Assembly (NCBI GenBank): GCA_036346395.1 | Contig: CM070599.1 | Span: 8,919,232 to 8,983,231, forward strand | Direction: 5' to 3' | From: Hsuehochloa calcarea | Lineage: Eukaryota; Streptophyta; Magnoliopsida; Poales; Poaceae | DNA: 64,000 nucleotides | Part shown: positions 43,361 to 57,360 of the stretch, piece by piece | How the letters are laid out: the number at the start of each line of letters is the position of its first letter | Numbering within the stretch: the first letter of the stretch is position 1 | Translations under genes and position numbers: made by a program | Notes under the pieces: generated by a model | What the model was told of the DNA's origin: nothing | Database searches by the model: none | What the model saw: only the letters and a program-made list of their open reading frames with translations

Positions 43361-46300
43361 TTCTACCCCCCTTAAACAGAATTCGACCCCGAATTATATC
43401 TGCCGTTCTACTCAAAGGTCATCAACAATTAGCTTACGGGACTCCAGCTCCCAAGTCGCTTTCCGCTCGGTCTGATGCGTCCACCGCACCTTTACTAACT
43501 AACGTTTTACACTGTATTATTCATCCTGGTCTTTTCGAAGCCACCCCACAGGTAGGACTCGATAGCACGGTCTGACTCGACGGTCTGACTCGTGGTTCGA
43601 CGGTTCTAATTAAACCTCATGCTCCAGATGCCTCAAGTACTCTCTCAACACCGGGTTGCATAAAACATTGTATACCCTATGCTAGGACACGAGACGGTCC
43701 TAGTGAAACTCCGCCTTCCAAAATCACTGCAGCTTCCAAAAATAAATCTTTGTTCCTTAGGCCATTCTTCTCTTCGATAGCAAATCACACAACCACACAA
43801 AACACCTGGAACTCTTGTTCCACGTCTCAATCAGTTCTTTCACCTTAACAAGGAGCACAACCGTAAACCAGGAAGGTAAAACAGAACTTGTCTTTAAATA
43901 ACTATTTTGCAAACAGAACCCAACTTGAAAATAAAAGATTATCATCGTAACCATGCATTAACAACTCCCTACCAACAGAATCAAATCCAAGGTTGAAGAT
44001 TTATCTCGAAAACCTTTTCCATTTCCCAAGTAAACAATTTCCAAATAAACACCACGACAACCAAAGAAGAAATCACTCGAATGACCAAACCAAAAACTTC
44101 TTGCGGTTTGTCTGAGTTGGAAAGAATCAACATGCCAACACAGCACCAACTCAAATTACAGAAAACACCAGTCAACAACACAAGACTCGAACGAGAATCA
44201 AGAAAACGCCTTATTATCCGAGTAAATATCCTTTTCCTCAGTTTCTCTTTTAGGAATAAAACTTCTCTCGAACCTTGGAATTTGAATTCATCGTATACCA
44301 TATGAGCTTAAACCTCTTAATTAAACATCATCAAATTATGCTCAACTGAGATGCATCATCCACACCATTGTGGAGAGGTTCTATGGAACCCACCGAATAC
44401 TCTAGGTAACTCATTCTACTAACAGAATCGATTTGATATAAGGCGCCCAAAGCGCCACACAGTAGATCCCACACAATCACATTACCTCTATTTTTTTCAA
44501 TAACAACTCAGAATCCTCAGTGCACCCGCTCATGTACTACATCAGAAGGGTTCTATCAATTATCATACCACTGCTAAGGAAACTCTATTATTCCACTCTA
44601 TCTACACACAATCATTGAGTGACCAAAGTTCTAGCATAAAAATGCAAAACCCAAATTTAACCTACAAGACCTCTACAACAAAATTTCAATTATAACAAAC
44701 TCACTTATTGACATCCTCAGAAATTACCCACATAATCTCGCAATATTATCCAATTGCGTTACTCTATAAAATTAATCAAGGTCTCCATTCCTTCGATAAT
44801 CCCCAACCTTTTAACATGAACTGAAGTTCTGGAATTTCTCTATACCATAGGTTCTACTCAGTCGTAACACTGTTCAGACTTACTAAGAAGCCAAACATTC
44901 CACGTGAATCAAATTTCCTTCAAGAGGTACAGATCAAAACCAAATCATCTGTTACTACTCCTCCAATAGTTTGGTAGCAAAATCTCGCCACTTCAATTTC
45001 TTATCCTCCAACAACGATTGCCAAAATTACACTTTGCAAAAACTCTGCAACACAAATCTGTTGATCCTTTCTCAAAAGAAAGAGGCGAACAAGGACCAGT
45101 TTCGTCACACAAGAAAATGTTGCTCCTCACAGCGAGCATGAAACCAAAAGAAATGATCTGGTAACGGGGATGTTGGAAATACAAAAGTTGAGTTCACAGA
45201 TGAGGGCACACATCCCTCAAAGAAAGAATTAACAAGTAACGACCAATAAGAAAATAACATTACGATTGAAACTCGGCATCTCTTGAGTGAAAAGAGCAGA
45301 AAATTTAGGTATGATTCAAATAACCACAAGTTACAAAACTTGACTCAATTCTCAAATACTCCTACTGCACTCATTCCTTTAGCACTGAAATTAATCCTTT
45401 GACTAACAACACTTTGCCAGAACGAACAAGATTGGGTCTTTAGTCCAAACCATAAGATCTAATTAAGAAAAATAAAATCCTTCAACAGGTCATATTTGCT
45501 CAGAACAGTTCAGCTTCACATGAAACATGATATCCAAATGATCTCAGCCACCAAACCCGAGACATTTTTCAATTACAGGTTTTCACAAAAAACAAGCAGA
45601 TTATTCTACTCTTAAAGGAACCAAAATAAATTTCTTTAATTGCAACCTCACATTGCCAACTCAGACCAAAGAGCCTTTAAGTTTAATATCACACGAACAT
45701 CTTAAGAAGCAACAGGACCATCCAATACCTCAATTTACCCAAAATAATTTTAGCTACCAGATGATTCAAGAGTTCCAAGGTACCACGAAAGCTAAACTTG
45801 AAATATTTTCATTTGAACGATATCACCAAAGACGAACAAATTACTACAAGTAGTAACATCAATCTCACAACAACAATTAGAAAATACCTCGAAAGACCCA
45901 TGTGAAAAGAATGGGTTGAATATTTCTCAAAAGAAGAGGCACATTAAAACGATTTTCGCTAACTAGAAAAAATCATTTACCACTCGCAACAAACACCGGA
46001 CCAAGGGGAAAACCAATTTGGCAATGAGCTCAGAAATCATATGGGAAGTCCACATTTGAGGTCACATGACCCGCACGAGAAGAAGATCAAACTCCAAATG
46101 AGAAGAAGGTATTGACTTTGAAAGCTAGAAATCCCAATGTGGCAAAAGCATAAGGTTTCAACAATCTTAGCATGCCAAGAAAAATAGGTAAATCTAGCTA
46201 ACCAGCTACGCTACTGAGGACATCGGTCAAGATTAATTATGCATCACGCTAATAATCCAGCTTGAACTCATAGATTATCAATTAGCTTATTTACTTACAA

Positions 46301-47798
46301 CCCCCCACAAAACTTGACAAAGGGTTTCGTCATTTTTTTTTCCAAAGGGAGGTTCTAAACTCCAACACTCCAACTACTCCAAAAGAAATGAACAGAGTCA
46401 AAATTCCTTCAATAAACTTTGTAAAAGATAATTCCCGTTCTCCAAAATACCAAACGGTTAACCAGGACCCCTTAATCAACAAGAGAGATAGGACCGTCAT
46501 AAAAAGAAAGATCTTGTCAATAATAACGTTTGCAAGTAGCAAAGAGAGCTCAGCAGTCAGAAAGACAAGAATTATTTTAAAAACCATCTAGGGACCAATA
46601 GAAACCCGTCGCCAACCAATTGGTTTGATTACCATCTCCGACTTAATCACAACAAAGCACCACAAAAGGGTTTTAAAACCTTTCTTCAGAAAAGACATGC
46701 ATTAAACTTCAACAAGCGGAATGATCCAAAGAATTACATGGAGCCAATGCTTTCTCGTGTTAACGAACTTGCAACAGGAACTCTCATTATACAAACTATC
46801 AAACGAGTAAATGAGTCGCTCTTTTCCAATGAGAACAAGGAACAACCATGGCAATATCAATGTTGCCAATTGACGAGGATCACTTGCAGTAATAGCAATT
46901 CAACAGTCGAAAAAAAAATTAATAGTTTTAAAGAACCATTAAAGATCCATTGAATCTCATCAACTACAAGGCACCATGAACCCAAGAGAAATTCATCAAC
47001 CACCACCGGACAAGAATTTGCCAAATTCAGAAATTAAGGAAGAGAACAACTTTCTAAAGTAACCCCAAAAGAAATATGCAAGGTCAATGCATACTTAATA
47101 AAGAACTTGTAAAAGAAATCTCCCAAAGCCCGAAATTCCAAGCGAGCAAATGAGTTAAATTTTCCAACAGGCGTAAAACAGAACTTCCGTGAAAAGATAA
47201 ATCTTGCACTTTAACTACGCTCACATGGAGCAGAAATATCACAATAATTGAAAGAACACCATTTGTTTCAAAGAACGATCAGAGACCTACTAGAGCTTGT
47301 CCACTTCATTATAACCCCCTATTCAAAAGAAATTCATGAACTGCAAGAAACTACAATCAGAAAACCAGATACAAGCTCGAGAAAGGCAACAAATTCATCA
47401 ACGAACTCATGCTCAACACAGAACTTATGGAACAAGGGTAAGAACTTCTCTACTTTCATATCATAAACAGTGGTGTAGCCAAGCAAAACCCAGGGCAACA
47501 ACCACGAATTCAACTGCTCAATGCTCGCTACTGATACGCATAACTACTGAAATCAATTATGAATATATAGGATCATCTCATGACAATCATAGAATGATTC
47601 ATAGATATAGGATACCACCTCATATCACAGATTAACAACACGAGAGATAGTACAGAAGCAATTCTACACAGTACAACATAATTAACCAAATAACTAGAAA
47701 TGCGGATGCAATGGATTTCCCAAACCCCACCTACTGTGCATAGTGTGTCATTTTAATACTTAACTTACCACGGACCTAAAGCCCGCTATGATACCAAC
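43361..47798 (-). other. A-family internal region, non-coding
   Basis: 4.4 kb between purine tract (43361-43375) and primer site (47787-47798). Collinear with 27023-31191 reversed. Only short shadow frames; no pol domain. Confidence 0.78.
43412..43489 (-). pseudogene. Best-preserved chromodomain-tail remnant
   Basis: Minus strand reads VRWTHQTERKATWELESRK and ends at TGA 43412. It is a clear parallel to the VxWxxHxxEEATWELE tail of chromovirus polyproteins. A stop codon lies a few codons upstream, so nothing longer is expressed from it. Confidence 0.65.
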
Positions 47799-49608
47799 TG
47801 TAACACCCTAGCTATTCGAAAGTCAAGATGCTACCTAAAGATACAACGTACCATCAAATTGCGGAATAAGGTTCAATATGCCTCTAATCAGACAACAATA
47901 CCATGGTAACGAGGTGAAAATAACCAATTCATCAATGGTGAATAATCAAGGAACTAATCATGGAACGACATGACATGAAGTCTAAACATTACTTATTACA
48001 GTTCATCTCTCATCAAAGATTAACATAGTTGAATCCATTAATGAAAATATAATGTAATGAACTTGGTGGAACGTGTTGGTCTACTCCCTCCCATTAACAT
48101 TATCATCAACAAGGTTCACCTAAATAAACACAGAAAAACAAGGGTGAGTCGAAACTCAGCAAGTACAATAAACAATTCAACATACCAGGTTATGAACAAG
48201 TCAGTCACATTACGAATTAAGAATTAACCTCTGAAAACTTATGTATATGAATGGAATGAATAGATGCATTGAAAGGAATGGACTAACACATGCTCATACC
48301 GGTATAGCGAGTGAGACACCCGTCGGTTTTCACTTAAGCCCGTACTTAACAAAGTCTGGGGACCAAATTACCATATGAAGAACATTTCATACGGATGTCC
48401 GAAACTGCCCACATTAGAATGGTGGGCCTTACATACCCATACTAGAGTTGATGGGTCTTTACAAATCCACTCCCGCGGAATGCATATGAACAACACATGA
48501 ATTGAATGAACATATGCAATGAATTTTATCACTTTCTTCCTCATGGATTATCAAATAGGAACAACACGTACATCATGGAATATGAACATGGATCATCAAC
48601 TCATCGGCACAACAACCAACAGCGAGCCTTCCACATAAATCAATATATCTTAACACATTGGAATTGTATGTAATGAATATGAATATTGATTAACATCTTT
48701 GATTCAAAACATGGATCATAGAAATATTAGCATGAACACAAACACACATCATTCATCAATGTAAAGAATTTCAATGTACTTGCCTTTCGCGTTGCGACGC
48801 GTTAGCAAGCAACGAAGGTGTTACCACACGCGATGCCTCGCCGCCTACACAAGTACATATTTGGAATAAGGTTAACGTGGCACGACTAAGATACAGGAGA
48901 CCTACACTAACCCTCCGACTAACCAACACAATTAACAAAGTTAAACTGACATTACACTATTCAGCTACCTGCCCATCCTACTGGACAGCAGTACAAGAAA
49001 AATCATAATTAATTATCTGCGACTCGAAATGACATGAAACCAGCGCCCAATGAAACTTAATAGATAAACCTTGAAAACACTAGGATACAAGATTTCATAA
49101 TTATACCCTTACATAAGGCTAATCTGCAATTGAAAGTGCTGACAAACATCTGACTAGACTACAGAACAGCAGCAAGGAAAAATGCCCTAACTTTCATTCT
49201 ACAGATCCAATGGAGGTGATCTTTATAAAATTGGAAATATTATTTAAAGGTTTACAATAGCCTAGTTGGGTGCAAGTTCTGAATCTGACTCTAACTAGAT
49301 CAAAATCGAGGAGCAAACCGATAGTCCCGGATCTCGATGCATGCGAGCAGTAGCGGTTAAAATTCATATCTCCTAAACCGTAAGGAAAAATATCATGATC
49401 TCAGTGCCAAAAGAATGCTAACGACGTCAGGAACAAAACTATAGGAGACGAAAACCCAAGATTTGGCCTCCAAAGAATCAAAACTGGCCCGACAGGACAA
49501 TCTGCCAAATCACGTCAGCTCTCCTGGATAGTCGCGGTAAAACTACCATATCTCCTAAACCGTAACTCCAAATCAGATGATCTCAGTGCCTAAAGAAAGC
49601 TAAGACCA
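47799..49608 (-). repeat. A-family LTR, truncated and shared by two internal regions
   Basis: Starts TGTAACACCCTAG. About 340 bp at its right end, the purine tract and ~70 bp of internal sequence are missing: the text passes from GCTAAGACCA straight into ATTAGCTTGCGGG. Confidence 0.85.
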
Positions 49609-52600
49609 ATTAGCTTGCGGGACTCCAGCTCCCAAGTCGCTTTCCACTCGGTCTGATGCGTCCACCGCACCTTTACTAACTAACGTTTTACGCTGTATTA
49701 TTCATCCCGATCTTTTCGGAACCACCCCACAGGTAGGACTCGATAGCACGGTCTGACTCGTGGTTCGACGGTTCTAATGAAACCTCACGCTCTAGATGCC
49801 TCAAGTACCCCCTCGACACCGGGTTGCACAAAACATTGAATAACCTGCGCAAGGACACACCAGACGTTACGTACTTCGCGTATGAACCCGAGACGGACAA
49901 CACGATATGCCAACTTCCTAATTTCTGCAACATTTCAAAAACGAAGAGACTCCAACTGGAAATAGAGAGTCCTCATCGCATCCACACAATGCTAACTCTC
50001 CACCAAAAAGTTAAATTCCAAATTTGACAATTCATCTCGGAAACTAATCCATTTCCAAATAGGCAGGTTACAAATGAACACCACGACAACCAAAGGAGAA
50101 ATCACTCAAATCACCAAACCAAATACTTCTTGTGGTTTATCTGAATTGGAAAGAATCAACGTGCCAACACAGCGCCAACTCAAATTACGGAAAACACCAG
50201 TCAACTACACAAAACTCAAATGAGAATCAAGAAAACGCCTTATTATCCGATGAAATATCATTTTCCTCAGTTTCTCTCTTCTAGGAATAAAATTTCTCTC
50301 GAACCATGAAATTCGAATTCATCGCATACCACTTGAGCATAAACCTCTTAGTTAAACATCCTCAAATTATATTCAAACTGAAGTACATCATCCACACCAT
50401 TGTGGATAGGCTATATTGAATCCACCGAATACTCTAGGTAACTCATTCTACTAACCAAAATCTATTTGATGGATGGTGTTCAAAGCACCACAGAATAGGT
50501 CCCACACAATCACATTACCTCTAATTCCAAGAACAACAACTCAGAATCCTTAGCACGCACGTTCATAAACTACATCAGAAGGGTTCTATCAATTATCGTT
50601 CCACTGCTTAGGAAACTCTATTATTCCACTCTCTCTACATACAATCATTGTGTGACCAAAGGTCTAGCATAAAAATGCAAAGCACAGATTTAACCTCCAA
50701 GACCTCTACAACAAATTACAATTATAACAGATAAGGAAATCAACGGATTGAATCTTCAACATTACCACAATTCTAACATACTCACTTATTGACATCATCA
50801 GAAACTGCCCACATAATCTCGCAATATTATCCAATTGTGTTACTCTATAAAAATTAATCAAGGTCTCCATACCTTCGATAATCCCCAACATTATAACATG
50901 GACTGAAGTTCTGGAATTTCTCTATACCATAGGTTCTACTCAGTCGTAATACTATTCAGACTTACTTCGAAGCCAAACATTCCATGTGCATCAATTTCCC
51001 TCCAAGAGGTACAGATCGAAACCAATTCATCTTCTACTCCTCCTCCAATAGTTTGGTAGCAAAATCTCACCACTACCACTAATTAACCACTACCAAACAG
51101 CTGCCAATCTATACATTGCAAAACTTGGCAACATAAAACCGTTGATTCCTTCTCAAAAGAAAGCGGTGAACAAGGACAAGTTTCATCACACAGAAAAACG
51201 TTGCTCCTCACAGCGAGCACGAAACCAAAAGAAATAATCTGGTGACGAGGATCTTGGAAAAACAAAAGTGGAATTCACAGTTGAGGGCACACATCCCTCA
51301 AAAGGTAATAGCAAATAATAGCCGATAAGAAAAATGACATTACGATTGAAACTCGACATCTCTTGAGTGGAAAGAGCAGAAAATTTAGGCATGATTCAAA
51401 CAACCACAGGTTACAAAACTTGATTCAAATGATCAAATACTTCTACTGCACTCTTTTCTTTAACACAGCAATTGGTCCTTGAACTAACAACACATGCAAC
51501 GACGAACAAGGTAAGTTCTTTGGTCCAACCCATAGAACTACTTAAGAACCAATAAAATTCTTCGACATGCTAAATTTGCTCAGAACAGTTCATCTACTCA
51601 TGAAACGTGAGATCCAAATGATATCAGCCACAAAACTCGAAACATTTTCATTTACAGGATTTCACGGAAAGCAAACGTATTAATTTCCTCTTGAAGAAAT
51701 CAACGAAAGTTTTCTTTGATTGCAGCCTCACTTTGCGAACTCAAACCAAAGAGTATTTAAGACCAAATCACACAAAACTCTTAAGAAGCAATAGGACATT
51801 CCCATACACCATTTTATTTAAAATAATTTTAGCTACCAGAATATTCATGAGCTCCAAACGATCACAAAAACTGAACTTGAAGTATTCTCATTTAAGCGAT
51901 TTCACTAGTGACGATAAATTTACTACAAGTATTAACATCAATCTCACAACTAAAATTAGAAAACACCTAGAAAGACTCATGCGAAAAGAATGGGTCGAAA
52001 CTTCCTCAAAAGAAGAGTCACATGAAAACGATTTTCGCCAACTAGAAAAAATCATTTACCACTCGCACTGAATACAGAACCAAGGGGAAAACTAATTAGG
52101 CGAAGAACTTAGAAAACATATCTGAAGTCCACAGTTGAGGCACGAGGAGAAGATCAAACTTCAAATGAGAATAAGGTACTCACTTTGAAAGTTAGAAATT
52201 TCAATGTGGTAAAAGCATAAGGTTTCAACAATATTAGCATGCCAAGAAAATAGGTAGATCTAGCACTTATGTAAGATCAGCAAGTAGATGTTTATGGGGA
52301 GAACACTCCAACTACTCCAAAAGGAATGAGCTGAGTCAAAAATTTCTTCAATGAACTTCGTAAAAGATAATTCCCATTCTCCAAAATACCAAACGGATAA
52401 CCAGGTCACCTTTACCAGCAAGAAAGGTAGGACTGTCATAAAAGAGAACGATCTTGTCAATAATAACGTTTACAAATAGTAAATAGAGCTCAGCAGTCAG
52501 AAAGATAAGAAATTATTTTGAAAAATAAATAGGGACCAATAGAAAGCCGTAGCCCACAATTTTTGTTTGAGTACAACCTCTGACTTAATCACAACACAGC

Positions 52601-53754
52601 ACCACAAAAGGGTTTTAACAGTTTTCTTCAGAAAAGAGATGCATTAAACTTCAACAAGCGGAATGATCCAAAAGAAATACATAGAGCCAATGCTTTCTAG
52701 TGTCAACGAACTTACAACAGAAAACTCTCGTTATTCAAACTATCAAACGAGTGACTGAGTCGCTCTTTTACAATAAGAAAGAAGGAACAACCATGGAAAT
52801 AACAATATTGCCAATTGGCGAAGATCACCAGTAGTAAAAACAACTCAAAAAAAAATTGAAAAACAATAATGGTTTCAGAGAACCACTAAAGACACATTGA
52901 ACCTCATCAACTACCATGAGCCATGAACCATGAACCATGAACCCAAGAGAAATTCATCAGCCACCACCGGACAAGAATTTGTCAAATTCAGAAATCAAGA
53001 AAGATAACAACTTTCTAAAGTAACCCAAAAGAAATATGCAAGGTCGATGCACACATAAATAAAGAACCTACAAAAGAAATCTCCCAATGCCCGAAATTTC
53101 AAGCGAACAAATGAGTTAAATTTTCCAACAGGGGTAAAACAGAACATCCGTGAAAAGATAAATATTGCAATCTAACTACGCTCACGTGGAGCAGAAATAT
53201 CACAATAGTCGAAAGAATTATAGTTGTTTCAAAGAACGAACAGAGACCTACTAGGGCTTGTCCACTTCATTATAACCCCGCTTTCAAAAGAAATTCATCA
53301 ACCGCAAGAAACTACAACTAGGAAAGCAAATACAAGCTCGAGAAAGACAACAAATTCACCAACGAACTCATGCTCCATATAGAACTATGGAATAGGGGTA
53401 AAAATTCTCTTTTTTCATACCACAAACAGTGGTGTAGCCTGGCAAAACCCAGGACAACAACCACGAACTCAACTTCTCAATGTCCGCTACCAATACGCAT
53501 AGCCAAAATAATCAATTATGAATATAAAGCCATCTCACAGTAATCATAAAGTATAGTTATATATAGGATATCACATCGTATCATAGATTAACAACAAGAA
53601 AGACAGCACAGAAGCAATTCGATACAGTACAACATAATGAACCACATCACTAGAAATGCAGATGCAATGGATTTTCCAAACCCCTCGTACTGTGCACAGT
53701 GTGTCATTTTAATACATAACTTACCACGGACCTAAAGCCCGCTCTGATACCAAC
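49609..53754 (-). other. A-family internal region, second copy
   Basis: Closely parallel to 43361-47798 with many small indels. On the minus strand near 49688-49850 a short frame (PVSRGYLRHLEREVSLEPSN) may be another fossil just upstream of the chromodomain tail. The primer-site complement at 53741-53754 is the canonical GCTCTGATACCAAC. Confidence 0.78.
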
Positions 53755-55915
53755 TGTAACACCATGGCTATTCGGAAGCCAAGATGCTACCTAAAGATAC
53801 AACATACCATCAAATTGCGGAATAAGGTTCAATATGCCTCTAATCAGACAACAATACCATGGTAACGAGGTGAAAATAACCAATTCATCAATGGTGAATA
53901 ATCAAGGAACTAATCATGGAACGACATGACATGAAGTCTAAACATTACTTATTACAGTTCATCCCTCATCAAAGATTAACATAGTTGAATCCATTAATAA
54001 AAATATAATGTAATGAACTGTGTGGAACGTGCTGGTCCACTTCCTCCCATTAACATTATCATCAACAAGGTTCACCTAAATAAACACAGAAAAATAAGGG
54101 TGAGTCGAAACTCAGCAAGTACAATAAACAATTCAACATACCAGGTTATGAACAAGTCAGTCACATTAGGAATTAAGAATTAATATCTGAAAACTTATGT
54201 ATATGAATGGAATGAATGGATGCATTGAAAGGAATGGACTAACACATGCTCATACCGGTATAGCGAGTGAGACACCCGTCGGTGTTCACTTAAGCCCGTA
54301 CTTAACAAAGTCCGGGAACCAAATTACCGTATGGAGAACGTTTCATACAGGTGTCCGAAACTACCCACATTAGAATGGTGGGTCTTACATACCCATACTG
54401 GAGTTGATGGGTCTTTACAAATCCACTCCCGTGGAATGCATACGAACAACACATGAATTGAATGAACATATGTAATGAATTTTATCACTTTATTCCTCAT
54501 GGATTATCAAATAGGAACATAATGTACATCATGGAATATGCACATGGATCATCAACTCATCGGCACAACAACCAACAGCGAGCGTTCCACATAAATCAAT
54601 ATATCTTAACACATTGGAATTGCATGTAATGAATATGAATATTGATTAATATCTTTGATTGAAAACATGGATCATAGAAATATTAGCATGAACACAAACA
54701 CACATCATTCATCAATGTAAAGAATTTCAATGTACTTGCCTTTCGCGTCGCAACGCGTTAGCATGCAACGGAGGTGTTCCCACACGCGATGCCTCGTCGC
54801 CTACACAAGTACATATTTGGAATAAGGTTAACGTGGCACGAGTTAGCTACAGGAGACCTACACTAACCCTCCGACTAACCAACACAATTAACAGAGTTAA
54901 ACTGACATTACACTATTCAGCTACCTGCCCATCCTACTGGACAGCAGTACAAGAAAAATCATAATTAATTATCTGCGACTCGAAATGACATGAAACGAGC
55001 GCCCAATGAAACTTAATAGATAAACCTTGAAAACACTAGGAGACAATATTTCATAATTATACCCTTACATAAGGCTAATCTGCAATTGAAAGTGCTGACA
55101 AACATCTGACTAGACTACAGAACAGCAGCAAGGAAAAATGCCCTAACTTTCATTCTACAGATCCAATGGAGGTGATCTTTATAAAATTGGAAATATTATT
55201 TAAAGGTCTACAATATCCTAGTTGGGTGCAAGTTCTGAATCTGACTCTAACTAAATCAAAATCGAGGAGCAAACCGATAGTCCCCAGATCTCAGACAGAC
55301 TGAACAGCGCGCGGTTAAAAATTCATATCTCCTAAACCGTAAGGAAGAATATCATGATCTCAGTGCCAAAAGAATGCTAACGACGTCAGGAACAAAACTA
55401 TAGGAGACGAAAACCCAAGATTCGGCCTCCAAAGAATCAAAACTGGCCCGACAGGACAATCTGCCAAATCACGTCAGCTCTCCTGGATAGTCGCGGTAAA
55501 ACTACCATATCTCCTAAACCGTAACTCCAAATCAGATGATCGTGGTGCCTAAAGAAAGCTAAGACCAAGGGTTACAACTTTCTAAGAGGTGAATAAATCA
55601 GAAAACATACGGAACTTACCCAAATCTGACGAACAAATCTGGTGCAGGGGAAAGGAGAAAGTGGCGCACGGCAGAGAGGAGGGTGGCGGCTCCAAGTGGG
55701 GGAAAGGGGGAAGGGGGAAGGGGGTTTAGGGTTTTTGGGGGAAGGTCATCCCCCCTTTGGCCGGCGCCCTCTTGGGCCACATGGGCTGTGGCCCAAGGCC
55801 CAGGTTGTCGGGAATTCGTGGAAACCCCCGTGTGATCACTGAAAATTGTAATCCCTGTTTAATTCTTTCTCCCGAATACTCTCCTATTCGCCCGAATAAA
55901 TTTCGGGGTATTACA
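53755..55915 (-). repeat. A-family LTR, full length (outer 5' LTR of the tandem block)
   Basis: 2161 bp, TGTAACACCATGG...CGGGGTATTACA. The following GAAGC differs by one base from the GCAGC that precedes the 41208 LTR. Confidence 0.88.
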
Positions 55916-56209
55916 GAAGCATCAGCACTAGGACGATCCGCCACTTGTGTTGATCACCGGAGTCGAAGAAGAAGTAACGTGACGAGTACGACCACTCGGA
56001 GGAGCAGAGGCGTGACGAGTACGACTACTCGAAGGAGGAGACGCGTCGTGAGTACGATTACGACCGCATCAACTCGCTACAACGACTCTACTTCCGCTAC
56101 GAGTCTGCGCGTCTAGCGGTAATCTCTTGATCTATTACTTACGGTGGTTCCTTGGTTGCGCGGTAAATTTTTTGTTTGTGCTATCGTAGCATTACCGCAT
56201 ATCCTATCA
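55916..56209 (+). repeat. Truncated 3' end of an LTR
   Basis: Matches the right part of 56523-57137: GAAGCATCA-CACTAGGA, a CGACTCTACTTCCGCTACGAG segment, TTCCTTGGTTGCGCGGTA and TGTGCTATCGTAGC are shared. The 53755-55915 LTR cuts it on the left. It includes a doubled CGTGACGAGTACGAC unit. Confidence 0.6.
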
Positions 56210-56522
56210 ACAAACTGGTCGTATGGATATACGAGCTGGTCATAGACTGGTCAAACATAGTCACAAACTGGTCATATGAAGATACGAGCTGGTCGTAGAC
56301 TACTCGAACATAGTCACGAACTGGTCGTATGGAGATATGAGCTGGTCGTAGACTGCTCAAACATAATCACTAACTAGTTGTAAGGAGTTACGAACTTATT
56401 GTAAGTAAGTATTAACTGGTCGTAAGGAGTTACAAACTGGTCGTAACTAAATATGGACTGGTTATGAGTAGATATGAGCTGGTGGTATGTGATAAGGACC
56501 TGGTCGTAGATCATATTGCATT
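56210..56522. repeat. Left arm of a long inverted repeat made of CTGGTCGTA units
   Basis: About a dozen units containing ACTGGTCGTA or GCTGGTCGTAGACT, spaced ~20-45 bp. The innermost part, GGACCTGGTCGTAGATCATA, is the exact reverse complement of the start of the right arm at about 57133-57155. Confidence 0.8.
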
Positions 56523-57130
56523 AAGGTTCGTCCGATATATTCTATGTGTGTTTGGGAATCATTATGTGCTGCTAGGTGCCGCTAACGACTAGTGGTCGGA
56601 AAAGAGTTTCCGAGTCACAACCGATTACACTTGAACCTATAGGGTCGCACACTTAAAGGGCTAATATTTGATTTGGATGGTGATCCGAATTCTTGTAGGC
56701 CACGAGTTCCTAATGGGCCTCAAGTTCGAGACCCATTATAGATGGCTATATATAGAGGGTCAGTGACATGGGGTGTGGCGATCCTTTTTTAAGAACTCCT
56801 GAAACCCTAACAGCCAGTCCTTCCTTATCCAATACCACACCGCCGGTGCTAGCACTCCACCACGTGGTGTCCCTGCCCCATATGTGTGGATACCTTGGAG
56901 GAGTTGTTGCGAAGCATCAACACTAGGATGATTCGTAACTCGTGGTGATCTTAGGAACAGGAGGAGAAGACGTGCGGCGAGTACAACTACTACTGCATTA
57001 ACTCGCTATATCGACTCTACTTCCGCTACGAGACGACACGTCTAGTGGTAATCTTGTGATCTATTACTAGCATGAGTTCCTTGGTTGCGCGGTAGAATTT
57101 TTATTTTGTGCTATCGTAGCCTACCCGTAA
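56523..57130 (+). repeat. LTR-like promoter unit inside the inverted repeat
   Basis: It contains a TATA box (CTATATATAGA, 56746-56756), a transcribed-leader-like CT-rich stretch and an R-U5 end shared with 55916-56209. No primer site follows it. I cannot define its TG end. Confidence 0.5.
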
Positions 57131-57360
57131 TCCTCCAATATGATCTACGACCAGGTCCTATTTAGTCTCGACCAGTTCATAACTCCTTACGACCAATTTT
57201 CAACCAATCTACGACCAGCTCATATTTTGTATCGATCGGTCCGTAACTCCTTACGACTAGGTTTCGACCACTTAGTAGTCAAGTTCGACCAGCCTACGAC
57301 CAGCTCGCATCTCTATACAACTAGTCCGTATTTGATTGAACTGAACGACTAGCTCGTGTA
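57131..57360. repeat. Right arm of the long inverted repeat, TACGACCAG units
   Basis: It begins CCAATATGATCTACGACCAG and continues with repeated CTACGACCAGCTC and AACTCCTTACGAC words, the reverse complement of units in 56210-56522. The arm is about 80 bp shorter than the left one. Confidence 0.8.

Larger units (their letters stand above)
39562..55915 (-). mobile_element. Tandem A-family block: four LTRs, two internal regions and a partial one
   Basis: Order along the plus strand: LTR 39562-40834, internal end 40835-41207, LTR 41208-43360, internal 43361-47798, LTR 47799-49608 (truncated), internal 49609-53754, LTR 53755-55915. Primer sites (minus) stand at 47787-47798 and 53741-53754. The outer flanks share no target duplication (left CATAG, right GAAGC), so the block is not one simple insertion. 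Sharing one LTR between two internal regions is the signature of unequal homologous recombination. No gag or pol frame exists in either internal region. Confidence 0.85.
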
